Source: Cryptomeria japonica (taxonomy: Eukaryota; Streptophyta; Pinopsida; Cupressales; Cupressaceae). Taken from it: DNA of 64,000 bases. The position numbers and the translations under genes were made by a program. Below, piece after piece: positions 35,952 to 47,178 of the stretch (positions are counted from its first letter, which is position 1; each line of letters starts with the position of its first letter). The notes beneath the pieces are model-generated. The model was not told where the DNA came from. It saw nothing but the letters and a program-made list of their open reading frames with translations, and did not search any database. Location: contig NC_081409.1 in the NCBI RefSeq assembly GCF_030272615.1, positions 245,895,502 through 245,959,501 on the forward strand, given 5' to 3'.

Positions 35952-37844
35952 TGATGCTCTGCAAAAAGGATTAGAAAATCTATTTGATGGCAACACACAC
36001 AAGAGCACAAGAAACAAACGTTAGTGTTAGCAACAAAAGATTATCCTAAACAGGCATATCAAGAGAGATATTAAGCATGAAATAGAAAGCATATAAACAT
36101 AGAATGAAATAGCTAATCAAGATGCTCATAGTTGCTCCTCCCTTGTTCCTCTCCTCTCCAAGTCCCAAATGAGTGTAGCTCTCAGCTTTTAGCACTAGCC
36201 ATGGATGCCATATGGAGATTCAAGATAGTTGAATATGATAAGCAAATACTATGCAAGAGTAGATAGTGATGCTATGAAAAAGCTCTATGCTAATGCCAGT
36301 ATAACAACAATACTCTAAATGCTTCCTTTTGCTTGAGGAGAAGGGTTCTATTTATAGAAGAAATGGGGAAATGAAGGGTTAAGATTGAATGGTTTAATCA
36401 AGGGCCAAGTTTGAAAGTTGGGGATCCATGTGCACAATTGGCACCAATAAAATGGTGACAAGTGTCAACATAGGATTGGGTTGAGAGAAGAGGTTGGAGG
36501 CATTAAAGGCCTGAGAAGATCTCATGGTTATCTAGAAGGTAAGGGTCAAGTCTAAATTAAGATTACCCATTGGATTAAGAGTTAATCCAAGGATAAACCT
36601 TTGTGCAAATGATTAAGAGATAATCATGGTCAAAGCATTAAAGGCTTGATGAGACCTTTGGGTTGGGTAGAGGTTGAGTCAAAACAAATGTTTTAACCAT
36701 GTGGGAGGGTTTGAGGTAACCATTAATGGTTATTGGAGACTTTGGGGATTAAGTGGTTGAAGGTTGAAAGCCTTCAATGGTTATCAAAGACTTTGAGGGT
36801 TAATTTGTTGAACACACAAAGCATTAATTGCTTTTCAAAGACTTTGGAGTCTTTGAGAAGTGACTCCAATTTGCTTATGAATGTGACAATATTTAGGGGA
36901 TGGATTAGGCTAATTAGGAAGGGTTTAGAAGAATCTAGAAGGGGTTTAGGCATACAAGTGGATTTTGTAGGAAAATGCAAGTGGGAGAAATTTTGGTATT
37001 TTCAATTAAAATAAAATCATTTATTTCAATTAAATGGTGTAATTTGCATTTGGATAAATATTCAAATAAATATTAATTTATTTAAATGAGAAAAATGAAG
37101 ATAAAGCATTAAAATGCTTGAAGACTTTGAGGGAAACCATTAAAGGCTTGAAGACTTTAAGGAAAACCATTAAAGTCTTAAGAAGACTATAGAAGGAAGC
37201 CATCAAGTTTGAAGACTTTAAAGGAAACCATTAAAGGCTTGAAGACTTTAAGGAAAACCATTAAAGTCTTAAGAAGACTATAGAAGGAAGCCATCAAGTT
37301 TGAAGACTTTAAAGCCATCAAGTTTGAATACTTTAAGGGAAACCATTAAAGGTTTCAAGTGGGTGAGGATAAATAGGATTTTAAATAAATAATTTATTTA
37401 AAATAGTTGTGCAACTTGCTTTTGTAGGAAAATACAAGTGGGTGGAGGATAAAGGTGATTTAAATAAATTATTTATTTAAAATAATTGTGCAACTTGCTT
37501 TTGTAGGAAAATACAAGTGGGTAGAGGATAAAGGTGATTTAAATAAATGTTAATTTATTTAAATGTGAGAGGTGGGATTTTGGGGGATTTAAATAAATAT
37601 TAATTTATTTAAATGTGAGAGAAGATTTAATTAAATAAATATGATTTATTTATTTAATTAATGGTCTGAATTTGGTTAAGTGAATTAAATCAAATAAATT
37701 GAATAATTTATTTAATTAATAGGAGAAGAGGGTTAAGATGAATTAATTAAATATATTAATTTAATTAATTATTAATTGATGGTTAAATAATCAAATAAAT
37801 ACTAAGTATTCATTTAATTAAGTGGACAGATTTATGTGACTACA
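35952..37844 (-). mobile_element. Candidate solo LTR G
   Basis: On the minus strand it starts TGTAGTCACATAAATC and ends GCAGAGCATCA, flanked by ctaac (35947-35951) and ctaat (37845-37849), a possible 5-bp duplication with one mismatch. A TATAAATAG box sits on the minus strand at 36348-36356, giving a U3 of about 1.5 kb. No internal retroelement genes are present. The U3 is built of tandem units and AT hairpins. Confidence 0.6.
37020..37830. repeat. Tandem units and clustered AT hairpins in LTR G
   Basis: A 91-bp unit is duplicated (37134-37224 and 37225-37315). A unit of about 84 bp recurs at roughly 37390-37560. From 37040 to 37830 there are many inverted repeats of the type aaataaat...atttattt. 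Confidence 0.75.
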
Positions 37845-37849
37845 CTAAT

Positions 37850-38278
37850 GATGACAAGATTGAATAGGTTTGGGAAAAAAAGATTTTATATAACAAAAAT
37901 ATAGAAATAGAGTATATTTGAGAAGGAGATACAAAGAAGAACCTAGTGTTAAAATCTAGAGTTGACTAGGCAATAATCCAACACTAAGCATGAATGTTAT
38001 GGTGTTATGTAGACTAAAATTATGGCTAGGAGTGGATTCAATAGAGGTTTAAGCAACTATCACTGAAATGTAGGGAAAAATAGAAGAAGAGAAGGATTGG
38101 GCACTAACATCTTTAGGCTTTTTGTAATCAAAAGTCTAACAATATCTATCATAGTCCACTCTATCCATTTGTGCCTTTATCATAGTTAGAATCATTGAGA
38201 TCTTGGCGTATAAACATGAAAGAGGAGAAAATATTGTGTTATATAGGGGTTTGCCTTGGTCAAACCCCATGTTTGTGT
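37850..38278. other. Spacer between LTRs G and H
   Basis: No gene, RNA or repeat boundary seen. Confidence 0.5.
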
Positions 38279-41200
38279 TGTAATGCCCCTCTAGGCCGAC
38301 AACGAATAAGAAGGTATTGTGACATTATACCTTTGCTATAATGTTATCAGTAGATATTTTCAATATTAATGCTAATCAATATAGTTGAGAATATGGATAA
38401 TTGAGGATATATGGTATGCGTTTGTTATGTGTTAAGTTAGGTTAATTTATTTTTAAATATTGATTATGTTTGAGTTAATTTAATTGATTATTTTACTTTT
38501 GAATAATTAATAATTGATGTATATGTTAGTTTGTATAAGATATTAAATGAATAATTAATGCTTTATCATTTTATTAATAAATTAATATTATGATTGTAAA
38601 TATATTAATTAATAAAAATGCTTTGTTTTAAATAAAGTAATTAAAAAGCTTTATTTTATTGAGTCATATTTTAATGTTAAAATAAATTAATTGATTTTTA
38701 ATTTTTGAGAATTTTTAATTTAAATTTATTAGAGTTTTCTAAATGGGTTGCTTTTTGGATCTTCTGTGCGTGCGTGAGTTCTTGGGAAATTTCCATTTCC
38801 CGAGACGAGTTTGAGGGAAACCTTTTATATTCTAGCAAATTTCTAGAATGAGGGGTTGGGCTCTTGATGTTTCTTTTTTTAATTATTTTGGAAAGAATTT
38901 TCGGAAGATAATTTTCATAGAGATTGGGATTTTGGAGGGGGGCTTTTGATTGCTATGTGTTGTCGAGGCTATATTTTGAGGATTCTCCCGCAAATTCATA
39001 ACGGAGAGCGCGATTCAAGGTAGGGATTTAAATCCCCGTGTTTGTAAATTTCTTTAAAGAATATATGGAATTTTAATTTGGTTAATTTGTTTCTTCTGGA
39101 AATCTTCTGTAAAAGAAAAGAAAGTAAATAAATTAAATTGGTTTTTAGATTTTGAGTGGGTTAAATTTTTTTTTATTGTTTATTTTCGGATTATCGAATG
39201 AACCCATCATGCGGATTCACATGCATGGATCCATTCAATAATCCAAACGAGTACCTATGAATTTGGTTGCAATAAGAATTAAATGTTCTCAGTGTAGCCT
39301 TTTGGGTTGCATTTAAAGAAAAAAATTGGTTCCGAAGTAATTTAGTATGATATTTTGTATGAATCTGGCAATGGGATTTTCATGGAATCAAGGAAGGAAG
39401 TTCTTTTAAAATTTATCTTTACAATTATTTCACAGTTTGTTGTCTGGTAAATTTCTTTTTGCGTGCAGATAAAAGAATTGCAAATTTTATAATTATTAAA
39501 ATTGCATTTAAGATTTTAATGAATGTTAATTTTATATTTAATAAATTTTAACTTTAAAATTTATTAAATTAATTATACACTATATAGGAATTTTACTTGT
39601 AAAAATTTTCTTATAAATTTTTTTGTTTAATTTTCTCCTGTGAATTTATGTATGCCTATGTTTTTGTCCTGTGGGTTTTACCCATGACGATAGGTATCCA
39701 CACCAACCGTGGGGTACTACGGCGATGGAAGCCCACAACCATGGTTACCCATGACTGTGGGTACTCCCACCCACCATAGTACTTCCACGGTGGTGGGAAC
39801 TGCCCACCAACCATGGGAAATCCACGGTGGTGTGCACCACCCACTGTGCAACCCATGGTGGTGGTGGGGATTCACCACCCAGTCTGCAAAAACAACAAAC
39901 TTTAATTGTTTAAAAAGAAAAAAAATCTTTGTTATTGTTATTTTTTTTAAGGGTTTTACATAAATATATGTATCTGTATTTGAATAAATGTTTATGGTTA
40001 AATGATTTTTTTTTTTTATATTTGTAAATGTAAATTCAATAAATATTTCATGGTTAAGTTGCAAAAATTTCATAATTATATTTTGGCAAATGTGGATATT
40101 TCTTTGGATAAAATATTTAAATTAATGTTATTAGATTTGAATATAGGGATATATTTTGAAAATTATATAAGTCTTTTGATAAATATAGATATATTAGGGA
40201 AATTAGATATACTTTGATAAAAGTGAATGTATTTCTTCTTCATTTCAAAGTTATGGTGACAACATTTTTGAATTAAACTATAGATATATTTTGGATAAAT
40301 ATCGCTAGTTTTGGAATAAAATAGTAATTTTGGATAAATTTAGATATATTTGGATTTTTATAAATGTTATTTCATATAATTAATTAATCATCTGGTTAAG
40401 TTCTTTAATTATGAAATATAATTTTATGAATTATAATAGATTCAAATATCTGAATATAAATCACATGTTTTATGAAATTATAATACTAAAATAAATTTAA
40501 TATGTGGGGAGTATATTGGTGGAACATAATTCATAATTTTAGATTGTGGTGTTTGGAATAACATTTAGAGTTTATTTCTTTCTGCAATCGAGGCTAGTAT
40601 GGAAGTGTGCATGATTTATTATTACTAAACAAATGACACCTTTAAACAATATAAATCCTATGCCAATAGGGGAGGATTTATTAGTTATTTTATTCTTGTT
40701 ATGGCTCTCTTGTTAGTAGAAGAGTAAAATTATAGTTAAGGACTTTCAATATTAAGGATAATGTTTATATCAAGTTAATATCAGTAAATAGTTTGAAAAT
40801 AAATTTAGGAAGTGATCTAGAAGAATCTTTGTTGAATTATGGTTCTTTAGTAGTAGGTAAAGTGTGTTTTGAAATTAGATGAATCTTGTACTTGAATTCT
40901 ATTTGGTTTGAGGTAGTTAGTTGAGTAGTAAACTTTTTTAATTATATTCATGCTACCTTTAGTTTAGTGTTAAGTAAATTCTTGATCTTAAGAGGCTAAG
41001 AGTGGATAGGAACTAGGAGGAAGAGTGATAATCCTATATGTTAGAGGCTATCCTTTTAAAGCAATAGTTATCCCAAATTTAATCTTGTATGAAGATATTA
41101 AATGGAAATTAAGCTTCATTTACATTGGTTTAGGTATGCATTTCCTTGGTATTAATCTAGTTTAAAGTGTAAGATGTAAATTATAAGTAGCACTTTATTC

Positions 41201-41900
41201 ATTCATAATCCTCCAAGGTGTTATATTGGGTTGTGTTAGTTTTGGAGTCGGTGTTTTGGGATCCTTGTTGTAGTTTCATAGTGAAACTATTTTACAATAA
41301 CCTTTATATCAGGTTATCTAGGACTTCATCTTTATTTCAACTAAGTGGGCAACAGCCGATGAGAGAACTGTCTAGGGTAGGAGACCCTAGAAAGGGTTGC
41401 ATACCCACTTCTTTTCTATTTTTAAGTAAAACTATGAAGTCTCTATGCTTTCATGTAGGCAAGGAAATCTATGATGAGCCCTAGAGACTATAGGTCTAGC
41501 CCTTAGGTCTGGCTCTTCTGAGTTGTCTGATCTTGTCACTTTTCCTATGTTATATGTTTACCCTTGTGAGATCAATGGTGGATGTTTGACCCAGTTTAAG
41601 TCTTTGTATGATTTATCTTGTTGAACATATATCTAACATTTGATAGATCTAATGTGTGCATCCAACGGTGTAGGCTTGTGTGCAGGAAAGTGCGACAGGT
41701 CGAGACATGTGCTGTATCGAGAAGTGAAATCTTAGGTATGAGGTGATAGGTTTGTTAGTTGAGTGTTTTTAAATCATAATTCATCATGTTAAAGTGTGTA
41801 TAATCATAATCTTTCAGTAATGTTGTAATATATGATTGTTTTAGAAAAAAAATGTTGCTACTTTTTAGTAATGTTCACTTGAGTAAAGGTGGGCATTACA
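38279..41900 (+). mobile_element. Candidate 3.6-kb solo LTR H
   Basis: Ends are a perfect 10-bp inverted pair, TGTAATGCCC (38279-38288) and GGGCATTACA (41891-41900). Flanks tgtgt (38274-38278) and tgttt (41901-41905) may be a duplication with one mismatch. No transposase or retroelement ORF lies inside. A splice-donor-like caag/gtaggg near 39018 and an acceptor-like tgtgtgcag near 41683 suggest plus-strand transcription. Length is high but possible for conifer LTRs. Confidence 0.45.
39656..39890. repeat. GC-rich CCATGG/CCACGG hairpin island
   Basis: In an otherwise AT-rich LTR this 235-bp stretch is full of ccatgg, ccacgg, gtggg and cccac words in both orientations. Arms such as cccacaaccatgg and ccatgggaaatccac can pair in several ways. 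The ORFs on both strands follow from this composition. Confidence 0.75.
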
Positions 41901-42009
41901 TGTTTCCACCTCCACAAAAGTGATGATGATGATGATAAAGAGTGTGTTCTCTTAGGGGAGAGGAGGTAAAAAAATATTATTTATATATAGGGGAAACCAT
42001 TCAAATTGA

Positions 42010-42110
42010 ATGGTTGGTATGATTGTGCTAAGGCTTTGGGTTCTTCTCATGTACATCCAAGGTTCGACTCACGTCGGGTGGAGTAACTTGGTGGCTGCTA
42101 TTAAAAAAAA
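42010..42110 (+). mobile_element. SINE head, second copy
   Basis: Resembles the head of the SINE at 32861: ctaaggcttt, then ttcttc and cat, then a better B box ggttcgactca at 42061-42071. It ends in a run of A near 42103-42111. No target duplication noticed. Confidence 0.5.
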
Positions 42111-42429
42111 ATGTTATCTTAGATCCAAAAACCTTGATTGGATATCACACAAGGTGATGATGTATTGTTCTTCGAAGTCCTACAAGTGTTAGTACATACA
42201 TAGATAATAACCATAAAAAAAAATACTTGATTGCAAATCATCATATGCTTGATGGTTGGTGTCTTGATAATTTCCTTAGACTTCCTAGTTTGATTGTATT
42301 TTATTTCTTTGATAGATTGTTTGGAAGATTTATAGGAACTTCATGAGATACATTTATATGCAAATAAAACCTTTTCATAATAACCATTCAATTTTAGGCT
42401 GACAGAAAGGTTGTTTTTGTTAAGGGCCT

Positions 42430-42937
42430 AAGGCCAACATTTAAAATTTAAAACTTGGTGCCAATTGTGTGGGACACTTACAATAGATGCTAGATTGTGC
42501 CACAATAATGTACTCTACTTCTATAGTGGAAAAAAAATCTTAGCTTGTTACTTAATTGAATTAAAATATAAAATTGACCACTCCTTAACCTCCTACTACT
42601 GAATCACCAACCTAAGTTAAATCAATAAATCCTTGTATATCCAACAATGTAACCATATGATTAGTACCATGATAGTACATACAATAATGTAAAGTTCCTT
42701 GTAAATATCTAAAAATTATTTTTTGCATAATTCTAATTCTCTTTACTTGGGATAAGTATAAACCTTCTAAGAACTCCCACTACTTAGGAAATATCTAGCC
42801 TTGTATAGATTATAACATATACTAGGCTACCTATTACCTTATTATATTGAATAATAAATATATTATCCAAATCCTCATTTAAATTAGGACACTAATCCAA
42901 AGATGAATTAGTACCAAATAGTAAAGGAATGCTGAAT
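42430..42937 (-). pseudogene. Eroded Copia I, RNase H part
   Basis: Minus-strand fragments read YNKVIGSLVYVIIYTRLDIS, then an RYLQGTLHY-like stretch, VEYIIVAQSS (RNase H core) and further broken pieces. It is the continuation of 49645-50060; element J was inserted between the two. Confidence 0.6.
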
Positions 42938-44045
42938 TGATGGACCTTAAAATCACTGAGAGGGGGGGGGGGGGGGTTGAATCAGTGACACCAAAAATAA
43001 AACTACTTCAAACACTAATCGATAGATGAACTTAACAAAGCTTTTAAACACAATACATGCAATCCAAAATGATATAACAACATCCACAAAAAGTAAAGCA
43101 TCCACCATAACACAAGTGTTTGTACGTGGAAAAACCAAATAGGTAAAAACCACGATGAGATGGAACTCACAAGTTAACTATCTGCAGTAATAGATAACTG
43201 ACCGGTTAAGGTCTACAAAGTGCTTTGCTAGGAGTGAATCTTGTTAGAGATCCCAAAGCTTGATTAGAAGCTTATACCCTGTTAAGAGTAACCTTGGTGG
43301 AGGATTTCTGAATCCAAACTAATGGATCACCCTATTAAAGGATTTATACATTGAAGCTTGTTAGAGCTTACCCAGTTAGGGGATTTGATTATGCTGTAAT
43401 GGTTAGAAAACAACAAGTTTGGTTTGATATGTTCTGAGTAGCACAATACTTGCTTGATCAGATCCTTCTAAGCATATTCAACACCACTCTTTTGCATATG
43501 CTAAAAATTAACTCTTTTTTCTTTTGCACATAACATGACACTTTCACTCTCTCAAATAATTCATTGCGATGTCAATATATAGACCTTATGATTTCATGTT
43601 GTCCTTAAGAAATCATAACACAATTTCCTAGGTGCAGTGTATCTGGACAAGTGATCATAACTCATCACAAAAATTACCGCCAAGCAGTCGATGCTAGTAA
43701 CTCATCACGAAATGTGGTAACTCATCACAAAATTACCAAATATCGGTTGGATCAATCAAATACCGGTTTGAGTAAAACATATGAGCCTTTGTCCTTTAAT
43801 CTCCACTTGATCTCCATCTTGATCTTCATCTTGATGCCGACTTAGTATAACCATAGATTGTCTCTTATGCACATACCAGTTGACAAAAAGTACCGGTTAG
43901 AGATAAAGCTCTTAGTATAACCTCTAACATACCTGTTGACAGAGTAAACAATTGAAGCTACACCGGTAGTCAATATAATCATATGTGTGTGTGAGAGTGT
44001 TTCATCAATGACAACAAATGATGAATACATTACAATAGCTTTACT
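42938..44045 (-). repeat. Element J 3' LTR
   Basis: On the element strand starts TGTAATGTATTC and ends TCCATCA. Has a G17 run on the plus strand at about 42961-42977. TCTATATAT on the minus strand near 43574-43583. No polypurine tract precedes it; the upstream ORF reads straight into it. Confidence 0.88.
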
Positions 44046-46725
44046 CAACAAATCTTTATTGTGCGACAAAACCATTCTTCCATTATCAATATCCTTTGCT
44101 AATTTTTCTCCATACTTCTTCTTGTGACTCTTTTCAACATACAGTTGAGCAACATCTTCTAGTGACTTGATTTGATCAGATGCATCTACAACTAACTGAC
44201 CAAGTTTGCTAATAGGCATAGGTAGATGTGTTGTAGATGTTTCCAGTAGCAGACCAGATAAAATATCTACTACAGTCTAAATTGTTTCAGCTTTAACTCT
44301 TTGCTCTTTCAGTCTCTTCTTATGCGCTCTTGATTGCATGACACTTTCAATCTTCATCATTTCTGATGCGCTCATATTGTTCATATCAATGGGCCCTAAA
44401 ATACTTAAAGAATCATCATCATCTTCATCAAGTTGCTTCTGCTTTGCTGGTTCAGAGGATACGACCTTAATGATTGCTTTATCTGTATTCTTCTTTGTTT
44501 CCTTTTCAAAGGACCATGTGACAACCTTTTCAGTAGACTTCTTCATATTATCTTCAGTGACCAGTGGAGATTGGGGTTTCTTGAGTTGTTCTATTGCCAA
44601 TGGATTGTCCACTTTTAGTTGAGTTTCTAGTTCCTCAACTAAGGTAACCTGTACATCTGTATTTGCAGGAGGCTCCATATCTAGTGCAGTGTTGTCTCTA
44701 GATAGATCAACTATGTCCCGAATATCATCAACAACATGAATAATGAAGTCATCCTTTTTCTTGAGAGGATAGACCTCAGCAGGTTGAATAATCTCTTCTT
44801 CATCCATTTCCGGTCGATTAACATCATCAGCAACATTATCCTCATTCATAGAGGATTGGATGAGTTCTTCCATCCTTTTGATTTCATAGGATTTTCGATG
44901 GGTCTCAGTTTCATTAATTGCCTTCTTTCCATTGAGTAACTTCAGTCTTCTTGCTTTGAATGTAAATTGATATTTGTATCGATCAACTAAGGCACTAATA
45001 TCATATTTAGAAAATTCAGGAAAATATTGTACGAATACCTCATTAATGATTTCTTTTTCTAATTTTATAGCTTCCTCCCATTTATTCAAAAGAATAGTGT
45101 ACAAACAATTTGAGATATCCTTTTCTAGTTCATGTGGATATCTACTGTAATGACACAAATGAGTGATTACCTATTGAATCACTTTCTCTTTCTCATTTAC
45201 AGTGAAGGAATCAAAATGCTCTTTGACATTGTCAAACCTATTCCTCCCTAGTGTCTTCATTGTTCTTTCAAAATGCGTTTCAGGCTTGAAAGATGCTATA
45301 TCAATAGGCACAGTTTTCTTTGGCACTTCCTTAAATGATTTTTCTACTCTACCGGTAGCCTTTACCTTCTTAGGTTCTTCTTCTTTAGTCTCTGAACCTT
45401 CAGATTTTGGTTAGAGGATAAGTTTTTGATTCCTCTTCTTTGGTGCATTCGCCTTCTTTGTATATACTTTAGGTGTCGGTTCCTTTTTGGTTACGACACT
45501 CTGAGTCACCCTTGTAGTCTTTGTCACTAGTGGTGAGTCAGTTTTCTTCTTCTTTCCTTTCACATTAGTGATAGGAGCAGTAGTGGTTTCTGCTGGTGCA
45601 TTTTGGACTGCCACAATGTCCAATTTTGCCTTTTTTTTTTTTGTCTTTGGGAGATGCTAACATGGTATTAGCATAACCAACCAGTAGATCATGGTTCACC
45701 TCATAACTCATGTCTTCCATTTCTTCTTCTCTTAGCTCAATTGCTTGCATTAAGAAAAATTCAGCGGTAACAGTAAAGACTATGTCTTTTGCAAAGTGAT
45801 TTACCACATCTTCTGGTAGTCTCATTTTAATTCTCATCTTTTTCTAAAATTCATTAAAATACTTATTCAGGGTTGCTGGAAAAGTATTTTTTACCGCCTT
45901 AATGTTGTGCTTAATCTATGCTGAGACCGGTGAGTCTTTTGACCACTCAATGTCTCCAATTCCTGGTAGAATGTTTTGAAAATAGAAGAATAATCCGACC
46001 AATACCTAACCATAATTGAATTTTTGACTGTTATCCTTTTTAATAGATTGCAAATTTTGAAATAATTGCCTTTTGATGGCTTCACAGAGATCATAATTTG
46101 CATTATCAACAATCATTCTATGAGTAGTATGAATTGCTACAAATGGAACACTATTAAGTCTACTAGAGTAAAATACTCAGTAGCCTATCACCATTGCTGC
46201 TAGTTTCACTGTAGGGTCTCTAATATTGTTGATAGAAAAGGCACACTTATCAGAAGTAGAGCTAGTTAAAGAGAATACCATGTCTTTTGAAATTCTTCTA
46301 AGAACGGGTACTTCACCGATTGAGAAATAACCAATTACAACCTGAATGGATTCCTTGGTTATTGTGTGAGTTATCCATAAATACATATTCTCTCCATGAA
46401 ATCGACTCAAAATGATTCTGATATGCTCTTCCTCAAAATCTTCATGAAAGTAAGCGACATTATGAAAACCCTTTTCAAAAACCCTAGCATACTTTGTTTC
46501 AATCTTTCTGTTCTCATCACAAAGTGATTTCAACTGTGTATAAACGTATAAAGATCCTAAATCTTCTATCTTGCAGTCAATGTAACAAAGCAAATTAACT
46601 TTGACCAAAACTCCACTCAAAACTTGTGACAATGCATTATATGACACAATTTGTTCTGCCTCTACAACTTCCATAGGCTCAGAAGTAATCATTAACCTCT
46701 CTATAGTCTTTGAAGTTGATGCCAT
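44046..46725 (-). pseudogene. Element J ORF2, unknown protein of about 890 codons
   Basis: Starts MASTSKTIERLMITSEPMEV at 46725. One frame is kept to about 45640; after a run of 12 T on the plus strand (45631-45642) it shifts once and then stays in one frame to the LTR. Roughly seven stops interrupt it. The N-terminal third looks globular (VPVLRRISKDMVFSLT, VFYSSRLNSVPFVAIHTTHR, VLVGLFFYFQNILPGIGD). A basic stretch follows (TPKVYTKKANAPKKRN), then a charged, probably disordered or coiled region. No signal peptide, transmembrane helix, protease, RT, integrase or transposase motif is visible. It could be a captured host gene or an accessory protein; I do not know its function. Confidence 0.65.
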
Positions 46726-47178
46726 TCCAGATGAACAAGATTCGAAGTGGGATGTTCAAATAAATACCTTGTTTCGCACACATTGCCCCGTTTACCAGTT
46801 GAAATGCCCAAGTGCACACCAATTCAATCTTCTACAACCCTCAATTTAGCTTAATTTCACAAATCATGAAATAATTCGACAATTAACAACAAAACAATCT
46901 TTCTCAGCTCAGCAAGTGCTCCTAAGTTCTTTCTCAAATGTGTTAGGGTAAAAATGACAAAGTAAAACTCACTTTTATCCTTTTTACCTACTGCATTATA
47001 TGCTCACCCGTTAGGGTTACAAACCCTAATTTCACCTCTCAAGAAGAAAATAGGTTGATAACATATTGACAAAAAGTTACCAAAATTTCATGTTTCAAAA
47101 TTCTTTTCTCACTCATTTTTCTCAAGGGGTCTGGAGGTAATTAGACCGTTAAGCTCCCCTTAGCCATATTAAAAAGGC
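46726..47178 (-). other. Spacer between J gag and ORF2
   Basis: Non-coding; ggttagggttacaaaccctaat-type sequence near 47010-47030 may be part of a leader for ORF2. No promoter assigned. Confidence 0.4.

Noticed and set aside
39656-40073. Trp/Gly/His-rich ORFs on both strands
   Set aside because: Explained by the GC hairpin island; the same sequence is open on both strands because of its composition.
38279-41900. DNA transposon with terminal inverted repeats
   Set aside because: Ends TG...CA and 5-bp flanks fit an LTR better and there is no transposase; kept as an alternative only.
41922-41937. Short GAT repeat
   Set aside because: Ordinary microsatellite of five units; no further meaning.
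42010-42110. Functional tRNA gene
   Set aside because: A and B boxes are present but the sequence cannot form acceptor and anticodon stems and runs into an A tract, so a SINE is the better call.
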